Shown here: positions 1 to 6,945 of the stretch, in pieces | Numbering within the stretch: position 1 is the first letter of the stretch | How the letters are laid out: each line of letters opens with the position of its first letter | From: Microterricola pindariensis | GTDB lineage: Bacteria > Actinomycetota > Actinomycetes > Actinomycetales > Microbacteriaceae | Length of the DNA: 43,405 nucleotides | Direction of reading: 5' to 3' | NCBI RefSeq assembly: GCF_002936985.1 | Contig: NZ_MPZN01000029.1 | Coordinates: 1-43,405, forward strand | Position numbers and translations under genes: made by a program | Notes under the pieces: model-generated | Told to the model about the DNA's origin: nothing | Database searches by the model: none | The model's input: the letters and a program-made list of their open reading frames with translations, nothing else

Positions 1-366
1 ACCCTTGCGGGTGACCTTGGGCACCGGGCATCCGAAGTTCAAGTCGATGTGATCGGCCCTGTCCTCTGCCACCAGCATGGTCACTGCCTCTGACACGGTC
101 TTCGGGTCGACGCCGTAGAGTTGGATCGAGCGGGTGGTCTCGCTCTCGTGGTGCGTGATCAGCCGCATCGACTCCGGGGTGCGCTCGACGAGGGCGCGCG
201 AGGTGATCATCTCGCTCACATAGAGGCCGGCGCCGTACTCGCGGCAGAGCCGGCGGAAGGCGGTGTTCGTGATGCCGGCCATCGGCGCGAGGACGACGGG
301 AACGTCGAGCTCGAGCGGTCCGATCGAGAGGCGCGGCGCTGGGGTGAGTGTGGAGGTGGCAGACAT
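1..366 (-). CDS. dusB: tRNA-dihydrouridine synthase, N-terminal part (runs off the window)
   Basis: FMN- and NADPH-dependent enzyme that reduces specific uridines of tRNA to dihydrouridine. The visible 122 residues open with the TIM-barrel strand 'VVLAPMAGITNTAFR' at about residues 24-38. They then show 'EYGAGLYVSEMITSRAL' and the family motif 'NFGCPVPKVTRKG' at the window edge; the Cys of this NxGCP motif is the catalytic acid in the family. The start is the ATG at 366-364, preceded by a modest purine-rich stretch. The C-terminal two thirds lie outside the window. Upstream and divergent is the YbaK-like gene. Other Dus subfamilies are possible, but the DusB/NifR3 type is usual in actinobacteria. 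Confidence 0.9.
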   Translation of the reverse strand, partial: MSATSTLTPAPRLSIGPLELDVPVVLAPMAGITNTAFRRLCREYGAGLYVSEMITSRALVERTPESMRLITHHESETTRSIQLYGVDPKTVSEAVTMLVAEDRADHIDLNFGCPVPKVTRKG

Positions 367-418
367 GTCCTGCAATTCTCCCAGATAATCGGCGGGAGTG
401 ACTCGCGCACCTCCGCTA

Positions 419-424
419 TACAGT
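419..424 (+). promoter_or_regulatory. -10 box for a leaderless transcript of the YbaK gene
   Basis: TACAGT (within TATACAGT) ends 6 nt before the ATG at 431, so transcription should begin at or next to the start codon. No Shine-Dalgarno is present between the two. The -35 region is not recognisable. Confidence 0.5.
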
Positions 425-430
425 GGAACG

Positions 431-922
431 ATGACGACGCCCTCCCCCGCCGAGCCTGCCGGAACCGAGCGCGTGCTGGCGGATGCCGCGGCACGCGGCC
501 TCGACGTGGACATCATCACCCGCCCGGCCGCCGGCAGCCTGGCCGAGGCGGCAGAGCTGCTCGGCATCGAGCCGTCCGGCATCGTGAAGACGCTCGTCGT
601 GAAGCGCGCAGACGGCAACTTCCTGTTCGCACTCGTGCCGGGCGGCCGCAAGATCTCCTGGCCGAAGCTGCGCGCCCTCGTCGGCGTGAATAAGCTGCAG
701 CTGCCGGATGCCGGCCAGGCGCTGGAGGCGACCGGCTACGAGCGCGGCACCATCACCCCGCTCGGCTCCAGCACCGAGTGGCCCGTCTACGCGGATGCCG
801 GCATCACCGGCCAGCGGGTGGCGATGGGCGCCGGCGCCCACGGCTTCAGCGCCTTCGTCGACGCGGACGCCCTCGTCGCCGCGTTCGACGCCGTCGTCGC
901 CGACATCAGCGAGCCCGAGTAG
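431..922 (+). CDS. YbaK/ProX-family aminoacyl-tRNA deacylase
   Basis: A 163-residue single-domain protein of the YbaK/EbsC family. The family hydrolyses mischarged tRNA in trans (for example Cys- or Ala-tRNAPro), a proofreading role in the cytoplasm. Visible family features are 'IEPSGIVKTLVVK' near residues 46-58, 'GYERGTITPLG' near 100-110 and the C-terminal 'GAGAHGFSAFVDADAL'. I chose ATG 431 over the upstream GTG 398 because the family starts near 'TERVLADAAARG' and because a -10 box sits 6 nt before it. It is divergent from dusB and convergent with the VOC gene, with an inverted-repeat region between them. The exact substrate tRNA cannot be read from the sequence. Confidence 0.85.
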   Translation: MTTPSPAEPAGTERVLADAAARGLDVDIITRPAAGSLAEAAELLGIEPSGIVKTLVVKRADGNFLFALVPGGRKISWPKLRALVGVNKLQLPDAGQALEATGYERGTITPLGSSTEWPVYADAGITGQRVAMGAGAHGFSAFVDADALVAAFDAVVADISEPE

Positions 923-929
923 GCCGCTC

Positions 930-999
930 GGGAGGCAAGAGTCACATTGGGAGGCCGGTTCGGCCCACATTTGGCCTCCGAATCCCCCGGATGCCTCCC
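930..999. terminator. nested inverted repeats between convergent genes
   Basis: Outer arms GGGAGGCA (930-937) and TGCCTCCC (992-999) enclose inner arms GGAGGCC (950-956) and GGCCTCC (973-979). The element occupies nearly all of the gap between the stop codons of the YbaK and VOC genes, so it probably ends transcription from both sides. There is no T-tract, so Rho-independent action is an inference. Confidence 0.5.
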
Positions 1000-1022
1000 G
1001 ATCGTGTGCCCGCGCGCTCCGG

Positions 1023-1418
1023 CTAGTCCGCGAGCTCGGCGAACAGCTCGACGCTATTGCCGTCCGGGTCCAACAGGATCGCGTAGCGCTGGCCCCAGAA
1101 GGCGTCCCAGGGCTCCTTGTGCGCGCCGGCCCCGTTGGAGACGCACTCGGCGAACAGCTCGTCCAGCTCGGCGACGGAATCACAGCGGAAGGCCGGCACC
1201 ATGCGGTGACCGCCGACCGGCGCGACCCAGTCCGGGTCGAAGCTCCGCACTACGTCAATGGTGTCCCAACCGAGGCGCAGCCCGCCCGGCAGCGTCAGCT
1301 CGACGTGATCCTCGCTCTCGGCCCCGGCCGGTATCTCCAGCCCGACCCTGCGATAGAAGTCCAGCGAGGCAGCCATGTCGGCGACAACAAAACCAATGAG
1401 ATCAAGTCGAACGGTCAT
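1023..1418 (-). CDS. VOC-superfamily (glyoxalase/bleomycin-resistance-like) protein
   Basis: A 131-residue protein with the two beta-alpha-beta-beta-beta repeats of the vicinal oxygen chelate fold. It begins 'MTVRLDLIGFVVADMAASLDFYRRVGLEI' and ends with the characteristic 'AILLDPDGNSVELFA'. Members bind a metal or a hydrophobic ligand and act as dioxygenases, lyases or antibiotic-binding proteins. The sequence does not identify the substrate. The ATG at 1418 lies 6 nt after a TAAGCT -10-like box (1430-1425), so the mRNA is probably leaderless. It is divergent from the alpha/beta hydrolase at 1503. Confidence 0.85.
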   Translation of the reverse strand: MTVRLDLIGFVVADMAASLDFYRRVGLEIPAGAESEDHVELTLPGGLRLGWDTIDVVRSFDPDWVAPVGGHRMVPAFRCDSVAELDELFAECVSNGAGAHKEPWDAFWGQRYAILLDPDGNSVELFAELAD

Positions 1419-1448
1419 GGCCGTAGCTTAACTCAGCTCGACACTGTG

Positions 1449-1477
1449 TTGACGGGCGACGAGGAGAAACCTAGTCT
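1449..1477 (+). promoter_or_regulatory. sigma-70-type promoter of the alpha/beta hydrolase gene
   Basis: TTGACG (1449-1454), a 17-bp spacer and TAGTCT (1472-1477). The predicted start of transcription is near 1484, followed by GAGAGG (1488-1493) as ribosome-binding site for ATG 1503. Confidence 0.65.
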
Positions 1478-1502
1478 CACTCTCGTCGAGAGGTGCATCA
1501 CC

Positions 1503-2351
1503 ATGACCGAATTCACCGTCACCGCCCGCGGCGACCGGGTGGCCTACGACCGGCGCGGCTCCGGCCCCGCCCTGATCTTCATCGCCGGGGCCGGGCCGTT
1601 CCGGGCCATGGACCCGGTCACGACGGAGACCGCCACGCTCGCCGCCGAGCGGGGAATCACGACGTTCGTCTACGACCGGCTGGGCCGGGGCGAGAGCCCG
1701 GTCGAGGGGCGGATCGACCTGGACCGCGAGCTCGAGGCCGTGGCCGCGCTGCTCGGGGTGGCCGGCGGCCGCGCCGTGCTCTGCGGCCACTCCTCCGGCT
1801 GCTCGATAGCGCTGGCGGCCGCCGCCCGCGGCCTGCCGGTCGCCGGGCTCGCCCTCTGGGAGGCGCCGCTCGGACCGCCGGACGGCGGCGCCCGCGAGTG
1901 GGCGGCCGAGGTCGATCGGCTGATCGAGGCGGGCGAGCTGGACGCCGCGCTCGTGCACTACATGAAGGACATCCCGCCTGAGTACCTCGAGTACTGGCGG
2001 GACTCCCCCGAGTTCCCGGCGCTCGTGGCCAACGTCGGCAGCCTCCGCCCGGACGGCGAGTCGCTCGCCTGGGCCGAGTCGGCCCCGCTCAGCGAGCTCT
2101 GCGCCGGCATCCGTGTGCCCGTCGAGGCGCTGGTCGGCGAGGAAACCCTGCCGATCATGCTCAGCGCCGCCGACGCGATCGTCGCGGCGATCCCCGGTGC
2201 CGTCCAGAAGCGGATGCCGGGCGCGCAGCACGAGTGGCAGGCCGCTCCGATGGCGGCCGAGCTCGCGGCGTTCGTCACCGCCGCGTTCGAGACGGCAACA
2301 GACGCAGAACGGGGCACCGCCGAATCGGCGATGCCCCGTCAGGAGTCGTGA
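1503..2351 (+). CDS. alpha/beta hydrolase
   Basis: A 282-residue cytoplasmic alpha/beta-hydrolase without a signal peptide. The nucleophile elbow is GHSSG with Ser97. The oxyanion/HG-equivalent loop is 'IFIAGAGPF' (25-33), and 'VYDRLGRGES' (56-65) is the strand-4 loop typical of the family. The catalytic His is probably in 'MPGAQHEW' near the C-terminus. A promoter and Shine-Dalgarno precede ATG 1503; upstream in-frame codons overlap the divergent VOC gene and are not used. The last 14 codons or so encode a hairpin that also lies just past the convergent cysteine-cluster gene. Substrate unknown. Confidence 0.85.
   Translation: MTEFTVTARGDRVAYDRRGSGPALIFIAGAGPFRAMDPVTTETATLAAERGITTFVYDRLGRGESPVEGRIDLDRELEAVAALLGVAGGRAVLCGHSSGCSIALAAAARGLPVAGLALWEAPLGPPDGGAREWAAEVDRLIEAGELDAALVHYMKDIPPEYLEYWRDSPEFPALVANVGSLRPDGESLAWAESAPLSELCAGIRVPVEALVGEETLPIMLSAADAIVAAIPGAVQKRMPGAQHEWQAAPMAAELAAFVTAAFETATDAERGTAESAMPRQES
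2309..2339 (-). terminator. terminator hairpin embedded in the 3' end of the hydrolase gene
   Basis: Arms 2309-2322 and 2326-2339 form a 14-bp stem. On the minus-strand RNA all pairs form, including one G-U wobble; on the plus strand that position is a C-A mismatch. It therefore best fits termination of the minus-strand FrnE/cysteine-cluster operon that ends at 2356, and it lies inside hydrolase coding sequence. Confidence 0.55.
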
Positions 2352-2355
2352 GCGC

Positions 2356-2496
2356 TTAGGAGCAGCAGCCTCCGCCGCAGCAGCTTGCGCCCTCGGCCGA
2401 GGCGTCGGCCGAGATGTTGGTCAGCTGGATGAGGGGCTTGACCGCGACGGCCTCGACGGCCGGGTCGACCGGAGTGGTGATGGTGGTTTCGCTCAT
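2356..2496 (-). CDS. 46-residue protein with C-terminal SCCGGGCCS cysteine cluster
   Basis: I do not recognise a named family. The protein begins 'MSETTITTPVDPAVEAVAV', continues 'KPLIQLTNISADASAEGA' and ends 'SCCGGGCCS', with all four cysteines within the last eight residues. Its ATG (2496-2494) overlaps the stop codon of the upstream FrnE-like gene as ATGA, so the two are translationally coupled. The ending resembles soft-metal or redox-active cysteine clusters, and a short leader-like N-terminus plus Cys/Gly tail could also suit a modified-peptide precursor. No modification enzyme is adjacent. Its coupling to a thiol oxidoreductase suggests that the cysteines are the functional part. It is too short for common gene finders. 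Confidence 0.7.
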   Translation of the reverse strand: MSETTITTPVDPAVEAVAVKPLIQLTNISADASAEGASCCGGGCCS

Positions 2497-3167
2497 GCGG
2501 GGATCTCCTCGGCTCGCTCGCTCCGCACCTGCTGCAGAACTTGTGCAAACGTATCAGGGTCCTGCGCGCCGGAGACGCCGTACTTGCCGTCGATCACGAA
2601 GAACGGCACGCCGTTGATGCCGAACTGCTGCGCCTGCGCCTGGTCGGCGCGCACGGCGGGGAGGTACTCGTCCTCGGTGAGCGAGCGGAGCACGTCGGCC
2701 CGGTCGAGGCCGAGCTCTGCGCCGAGGTCGGCGAGGTCCTCCGCACGACCGAGGTGGCGGCCCTCGGTGAAGTAGGCGCTGAACAGCCGCTCGGCGGCCT
2801 GCAGCTGGATGCCCTGCGCCTTCGCATAGTGCAACAACTGGTGCGCCTTGACCGTGTTGGTGTGCTGGAGGATGTCGAAGTTGTACTCCAGGCCGACCGC
2901 GGCGGCGACGCCGGTGACCTGCTCGAGCATCCCGCGGAGCTGCTCGGCCGGCATGCCCTTGTGCTCGGCGAGGAAGTCGATCTCGCTGCCCTCGAAGTCG
3001 ACGGGGGTGTCGGGCGAGAGTTCGTAGCTGTGGTACTCCACGATCACCTCTGGGGCGTCGGCGTCCGCCTGGAAAGCGGCGACACCGCCCTCGAACTTGC
3101 GCTTGCCGATGAAGCACCAGGGGCAGGCGATATCCGACCAGACGTCGATCTTGATGGGTTCAGTCAT
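2493..3167 (-). CDS. FrnE-like DsbA-family thiol oxidoreductase (paralog 1)
   Basis: A 224-residue thioredoxin-fold protein of the DsbA/FrnE (2-hydroxychromene-2-carboxylate isomerase-like) family. 'DVWSDIACPWCFIGKRKFE' carries the CPWC redox motif at Cys15-Cys18, and 'GINGVPFFVIDGKYGVSGAQ' holds the cis-Pro loop. There is no signal peptide, so it acts in the cytoplasm. FrnE homologs are protein disulfide isomerases linked to oxidative or metal stress in Deinococcus. The downstream cysteine-cluster gene overlaps its stop codon. A second paralog lies at 3910-4554 beyond the HEAT-repeat gene. The start ATG 3167 matches the conserved N-terminus of the paralog. Confidence 0.9.
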   Translation of the reverse strand: MTEPIKIDVWSDIACPWCFIGKRKFEGGVAAFQADADAPEVIVEYHSYELSPDTPVDFEGSEIDFLAEHKGMPAEQLRGMLEQVTGVAAAVGLEYNFDILQHTNTVKAHQLLHYAKAQGIQLQAAERLFSAYFTEGRHLGRAEDLADLGAELGLDRADVLRSLTEDEYLPAVRADQAQAQQFGINGVPFFVIDGKYGVSGAQDPDTFAQVLQQVRSERAEEIPA

Positions 3168-3239
3168 AGAGAGGCCCAACGTATGCCCGCTGCCGCATAT
3201 TCCCGAACGCCCAGCATCGCCAGCTACAGTTGAAGCGCC

Positions 3240-3845
3240 ATGGCAAACAAACTGAATCCGCACCCCGACATCCCCCTCGATCTGCCGACCGGCGAGCGTC
3301 TCAACGCCGCCATCGAGCACTACGGCGCCGACGTCGTCGCGCAGAACGCCATCGCCCTCCTGCGCGGCAAGAACGCCGGCAAGGACTTCCTGCTCTACGC
3401 CGGCGGACGCCACGCGCTCGGCATCCTCGACGGCGCCCCCGCCCTCTACTGGCCCGAGCTCTGGGGCGCCCGCGCCCTGCTGCACGTCTGGGACGAGCAG
3501 GCCGCCCCCTACGTCGTCGTCGGCCTCGGCAACCAGGCCTGGCGCATCCGCGAGATGTGCGCCAGGGTCGTGGCGCTGCGCGAGCTGCAGGTCGCCGACA
3601 AGCTGGTGCGCCTCACCACCGACGAGAACCCGCGCGTGCGCGCCGCCGCCCTGCACGCCCTCGGCGCCCAGGGCACCGAGACCCACCTGCCCACCATCGA
3701 GCAGCGCCTGCGCGACCCGGAGAAGGCCGTGCGCGTCGCCGCCCAGCAGTCCCGCGACGCGCTGAGGGCCCGCCTCGCCGCCGCGACGCCCGACGCCGTC
3801 ATGGAGCCCAACGCCGCCGCTGAAACCGACGCGGCAGCCGAGTAA
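3240..3845 (+). CDS. HEAT-repeat domain protein
   Basis: A 201-residue protein with an N-terminal alpha/beta part. Amphipathic helical repeats follow at about residues 95-180, including 'ENPRVRAAALHALGAQG' and 'DPEKAVRVAAQQSRDALRARL', typical of HEAT/PBS-lyase repeats. Such repeats are protein-interaction scaffolds, so no catalytic role can be claimed. The tail is Ala/Glu rich. TACAGT (3225-3230) precedes ATG 3240 by 9 nt, leaving little or no leader. It lies between two minus-strand FrnE paralogs, divergent from one and convergent with the other. Partnership with them is only suggested by position. Confidence 0.7.
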   Translation: MANKLNPHPDIPLDLPTGERLNAAIEHYGADVVAQNAIALLRGKNAGKDFLLYAGGRHALGILDGAPALYWPELWGARALLHVWDEQAAPYVVVGLGNQAWRIREMCARVVALRELQVADKLVRLTTDENPRVRAAALHALGAQGTETHLPTIEQRLRDPEKAVRVAAQQSRDALRARLAAATPDAVMEPNAAAETDAAAE

Positions 3846-3860
3846 CTCCCCCAGCACCGC

Positions 3861-3894
3861 GGAAGGCCGGCACCCGAGGGGGTGCCGGCCTTCC
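3861..3894. terminator. bidirectional terminator hairpin
   Basis: Perfect 15-bp inverted repeat: arms 3861-3875 and 3880-3894, loop GAGG. It lies between the convergent HEAT-repeat gene and FrnE paralog 2. Confidence 0.85.
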
Positions 3895-3909
3895 GTCGTC
3901 TGGTCGGTG

Positions 3910-4554
3910 CTATGCCTTCTCGCTGCGCACCTGCTCCAGCGCCTGCGCGAAGGTGGCCGGGTCCTGCGCCCCCGAGATGCCGTACTTGCCGTCGATGACG
4001 AAGAACGGGACGCCCTGGATGCCGAAGGCCTGGGCCTGGGCGACATCCGCCTTGACGTCGGCGAGGAACTCGTTCTCGGTCAGCGCGCGCACGACGTCGC
4101 CGCGGTCGAAGCCGAGCTCGGCGGCGAGGTCGGCGAGGTCCTCGATGCGGCCGACGTGGCCGCCCTCGACGAAGTAGGCCTTGAGCAGGCGCTCCTTCAT
4201 CTCGAGCTGGCGCCCCTTCGACTTGGCGTAGTGCAGCAGTTCGTGCGCCTTGACCGTGTTGGTCTGCTTGACGGCGTCGTAGTCGTACTCGAGGCCGACG
4301 CCGGCGGCGATGTCGGTGACGTTCTGCAGCATCTGCTGCACCTGCTCGAGCGGCATGCCCTTGCGCTGGCTGAGGTACTCGCCGGGGCTGCCGTCGAAGT
4401 CGACGGGGGTGTCGGGGGCCAGCTCGTAGCTGTGGTACTCGATCTCCACGTCGCCGCCGAACTGGGTGACGCCCGCCTCGAACTTGCGCTTGCCGATGTA
4501 GCACCAGGGGCACTGCACGTCGGACCAGATGTCTACTTTGATGGTTTCACTCAC
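3910..4554 (-). CDS. FrnE-like DsbA-family thiol oxidoreductase (paralog 2)
   Basis: A 214-residue paralog of the gene at 2493-3167, colinear over its length. 'DIWSDVQCPWCYIGKRKFE' has Cys15-Cys18, and 'GIQGVPFFVIDGKYGISGAQ' has the cis-Pro loop. No signal peptide is present. The start is GTG 4554. A TAGTGT -10-like box (4567-4562) ends 7 nt before it, which suggests a leaderless mRNA and argues against the in-frame GTG at 4563. uppS ends 38 bp upstream on the same strand. Unlike paralog 1 it has no cysteine-cluster partner, so the two copies may serve different clients. Confidence 0.9.
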   Translation of the reverse strand: MSETIKVDIWSDVQCPWCYIGKRKFEAGVTQFGGDVEIEYHSYELAPDTPVDFDGSPGEYLSQRKGMPLEQVQQMLQNVTDIAAGVGLEYDYDAVKQTNTVKAHELLHYAKSKGRQLEMKERLLKAYFVEGGHVGRIEDLADLAAELGFDRGDVVRALTENEFLADVKADVAQAQAFGIQGVPFFVIDGKYGISGAQDPATFAQALEQVRSEKA

Positions 4555-4592
4555 CGTTGTCACACTAGCGCCCCGGCGCGCACGGGCGGTTC

Positions 4593-5396
4593 CTAAGCGC
4601 TGGGCGCGTCGACGGCCCCGCCGAAGCGCCGGTTGCGCGAGGCGTACAGCTCGACGGCGCGCCACAGCTCCTGGCGGGTGAAGTCCGGCCAGAGGGTGTC
4701 GAGGAACACCATCTCGGCGTAGGCGGACTGCCAGAGCAGGAAGTTGGAGGTGCGCTGCTCGCCGGAGCTCCGCACGAACAGGTCGACGTCGGGCATCTCC
4801 GGGTTGTACAGCCGCTTCGCGATCGCCTTCTCGTTGACCGCGGACGGCTTCAGCCGGCCCGCCGCGACATCCTCGGCGATGGCGCGCACGGCATCCGTGA
4901 TCTCGTTGCGTCCGCCGTAGTTCACGCACATGGTGAGGGTCATGGTGGAGTTGCCGGCGGTGAGCTTCTCGGCGAATTGCAGCTCGTTGATGACGGACGC
5001 CCAGAGCTTGGGCTTCCGGCCGGCCCAGCGGATCCGCACGCCCCACTCGTTCAGCTGGTCGCGCCGTCGGTGCAGCACGTCGCGGTTGAAGCCCATCAGG
5101 AAGCGCACCTCGTCGGGTGAGCGCTTCCAGTTCTCGGTGGAGAAGGCGTACACGCTCAGGTGCTTGACGCCGATCTGGATGGCGCCAGCGACGACGTCCA
5201 GCAGCGCGGCCTCCCCGGCCTTGTGCCCCTCGACCCGGGTGAGCCCGCGGGCGTTCGCCCAGCGGCCGTTGCCGTCCATCACGATGGCGACGTGCTCCGG
5301 CACCGCCTTGGCGGGGATGGCCGGCGGGTAGATTCCGGTCCAGTCCAGCGGGCGGTACGCGACGGCGTCCTTGTGCGTGAGGGGTTTGGGGTTCAT
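4593..5396 (-). CDS. uppS: isoprenyl transferase (polyprenyl diphosphate synthase)
   Basis: A 267-residue cis-prenyltransferase that adds isopentenyl units to make the polyprenyl diphosphate carrier of peptidoglycan and arabinogalactan-type polymers. '[11 protein letters not shown]' (Asp41) binds the diphosphate-Mg. '[12 protein letters not shown]' and the C-terminal '[18 protein letters not shown]' are the remaining conserved blocks. The ATG (5396-5394) overlaps the recO stop as ATGA, so it is coupled to recO, the usual actinobacterial arrangement. The chain length made (C50 or other) cannot be told from sequence alone. Confidence 0.95.
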   Translation of the reverse strand: MNPKPLTHKDAVAYRPLDWTGIYPPAIPAKAVPEHVAIVMDGNGRWANARGLTRVEGHKAGEAALLDVVAGAIQIGVKHLSVYAFSTENWKRSPDEVRFLMGFNRDVLHRRRDQLNEWGVRIRWAGRKPKLWASVINELQFAEKLTAGNSTMTLTMCVNYGGRNEITDAVRAIAEDVAAGRLKPSAVNEKAIAKRLYNPEMPDVDLFVRSSGEQRTSNFLLWQSAYAEMVFLDTLWPDFTRQELWRAVELYASRNRRFGGAVDAPSA

Positions 5397-6127
5397 ACGC
5401 TGCTTTCTCGCGAGACGTGGGAGAGCGAGCGCAGCCCGCGCTCGAGGTGCCACTGGGTGTAGGCGGCGACGACGCCGGAGGCACCGGATGCCGTGTTCTC
5501 CGGCGCGGCATCCGCCACCGCCCAGTTGCCCTCCAGCAGGGCGCCGAGCAGACCGATGGTATCCGTGTCCAGCCGGGGCGAGCCGGGCGGGGCGCAGTCG
5601 GAGCAGACGACGCCGCCGATCTGCACCACCATGTGGTTGTGCGGGCCGGCGAGGCCGCAGCGGGCGCAGTCGTGGAAGCTCGGCGCCCAGCCGGCCATGG
5701 ACAGGGCGCGCAGCAGGTAGGAGTCCAGCGTCAGGCTCGCGGTGTGCTCGCGACGGGAGAGCGAGCGCAGGGCACCGACGAGCAGCAGGTACTGCTGCAG
5801 CGACCCCTCCGACTCGGTGAGCTTGTCGGCGGTCTCGACCATCGCGGTCGCCGCCGTGTAGCTGGGGTAGTCCTCGGCGATGAGGGCGCCGTAGGCGCCG
5901 AGCGTCTCCGCCTGGGTGATCACGTCGAGGGTGCGGCCCTCGTAGAGCTGCAGGTCGGCGACCATGAACGGCTCCAGCCGGGAGCCGAACTTCGACGCGG
6001 TGCGCCGCACGCCCTTCGCAACGGCCCGCACCTTGCCGTGGCGCCGCGTCAACAGCGTGACGATGCGGTCTGCCTCACCCAGCTTGTGGGTGCGCAGCAC
6101 GACGGCTTCATCACGATAAACGGGCAC
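5393..6127 (-). CDS. recO: DNA repair protein RecO
   Basis: A 244-residue mediator that loads RecA on SSB-coated DNA in the RecFOR pathway. The N-terminal OB fold begins '[23 protein letters not shown]'. A zinc-binding set CxxC...CxxC is visible in 'CARCGLAG' and '[10 protein letters not shown]' in the C-terminal half. GTG 6127 is preferred over TTG 6133 because a GATAAT -10-like box (6138-6133) ends 5 nt before it and the family begins at this residue. It is the first gene of a recO-uppS pair. Confidence 0.92.
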   Translation of the reverse strand: MPVYRDEAVVLRTHKLGEADRIVTLLTRRHGKVRAVAKGVRRTASKFGSRLEPFMVADLQLYEGRTLDVITQAETLGAYGALIAEDYPSYTAATAMVETADKLTESEGSLQQYLLLVGALRSLSRREHTASLTLDSYLLRALSMAGWAPSFHDCARCGLAGPHNHMVVQIGGVVCSDCAPPGSPRLDTDTIGLLGALLEGNWAVADAAPENTASGASGVVAAYTQWHLERGLRSLSHVSRESSV

Positions 6128-6165
6128 AGTCAATTATCGCCTGCTTTCGGCGCTAGAGTCGCTGC
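6128..6165. promoter_or_regulatory. 38-bp divergent promoter region of recO and the NAD(P)-binding protein gene
   Basis: Minus-strand GATAAT (6138-6133) serves recO (GTG 6127). Plus-strand TAGAGT (6154-6159) serves the gene at 6166, 6 nt before its GTG. The two -10 boxes are 15 bp apart, so each polymerase would cover the other start site and the -35 regions fall within the opposite unit. Confidence 0.5.
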
Positions 6166-6945
6166 GTGAGCGAGTCGAGCGCGATGCGTCCCCCCGGCAC
6201 CGTGTTGGTCACCGGTGGCACGGGCACCCTGGGCCGTGCGCTCGTGGCCGGGCTCCGGGCCCGCGGGGAGTCCCCCCGGGTGCTGAGCAGGACGCACGGC
6301 GCCGGGCTGACCACGGCCGACCTCGGCACCGGTGCCGGCCTCGATGCGGCCCTGGACGGCGTGGACACGGTGTTCCACCTGGCGACGAGCAACCGCGACG
6401 ACCTCGACATCAGCCGGGCGCTGCTGGATGCCGCCCGCGCGCAGGCCAGGCCGCCGCACCTCGTCTACGTCTCCATCGTCGGCGTCGAGCAGATCCCGCT
6501 CCCCTACTACCGCGGCAAGCTCGCCGTCGAGCGGGCGATCGAGGGATCCGGGCTGCCGTTCGCGATACTCCGAGCCACCCAGTTCCACCCCTTCATCGAG
6601 CGGCTCTTCTCCGCCCAGCGCGCGCTGCCCGTGTTGCTCGCCCCCGACTTCTCCGCCCAGCCCATCGCCGTCGACGAGGTGGCCGGCCGGCTGATCGGCC
6701 TGGCGGATGCCGGAACGCTCGGCCGCGCGGCCGACATCGGCGGTCCGGAGGTGCTCAGCCTGCATCAGCTCGCCCTGGCGTACCGGGCCGCGCGGGGCGG
6801 CCGCCGTCCGGTCGCGCGGGTGGCCCTGCCCGGCGCGACGGCGCGCGCGTATCGGGCGGGCCACAACCTCGTGCCCGGCCCGCCGTTCGGGCGGCAGCGC
6901 TTCGGCGAATACCTGGCCTCGCGCTTTGGTATACATGGAGCATGA
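6166..6945 (+). CDS. NAD(P)-binding, NmrA/SDR-like protein
   Basis: A 259-residue Rossmann-fold protein. The dinucleotide motif is 'VLVTGGTGTLG' at about residues 13-23. 'DGVDTVFHLATS' and 'YYRGKLAVERAIEGSGLPFAI' fit the atypical SDR/NmrA group, and the Y-x3-K-like pair is in 'YYRGK'. Members are NAD(P)H-dependent reductases or redox sensors, and the substrate is unknown. GTG 6166 lies 6 nt after the -10 box TAGAGT, which suggests a leaderless mRNA; ATG 6184 is the alternative start. Its stop overlaps the TRIC gene start as ATGA. Confidence 0.8.
   Translation: MSESSAMRPPGTVLVTGGTGTLGRALVAGLRARGESPRVLSRTHGAGLTTADLGTGAGLDAALDGVDTVFHLATSNRDDLDISRALLDAARAQARPPHLVYVSIVGVEQIPLPYYRGKLAVERAIEGSGLPFAILRATQFHPFIERLFSAQRALPVLLAPDFSAQPIAVDEVAGRLIGLADAGTLGRAADIGGPEVLSLHQLALAYRAARGGRRPVARVALPGATARAYRAGHNLVPGPPFGRQRFGEYLASRFGIHGA

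Noticed and set aside
708-2351. A 547-codon plus-strand frame ending with the alpha/beta hydrolase
   Set aside because: Its first 265 codons run through the YbaK gene in another frame and antisense to the VOC gene. A promoter and ribosome-binding site precede ATG 1503, where hydrolase similarity begins.
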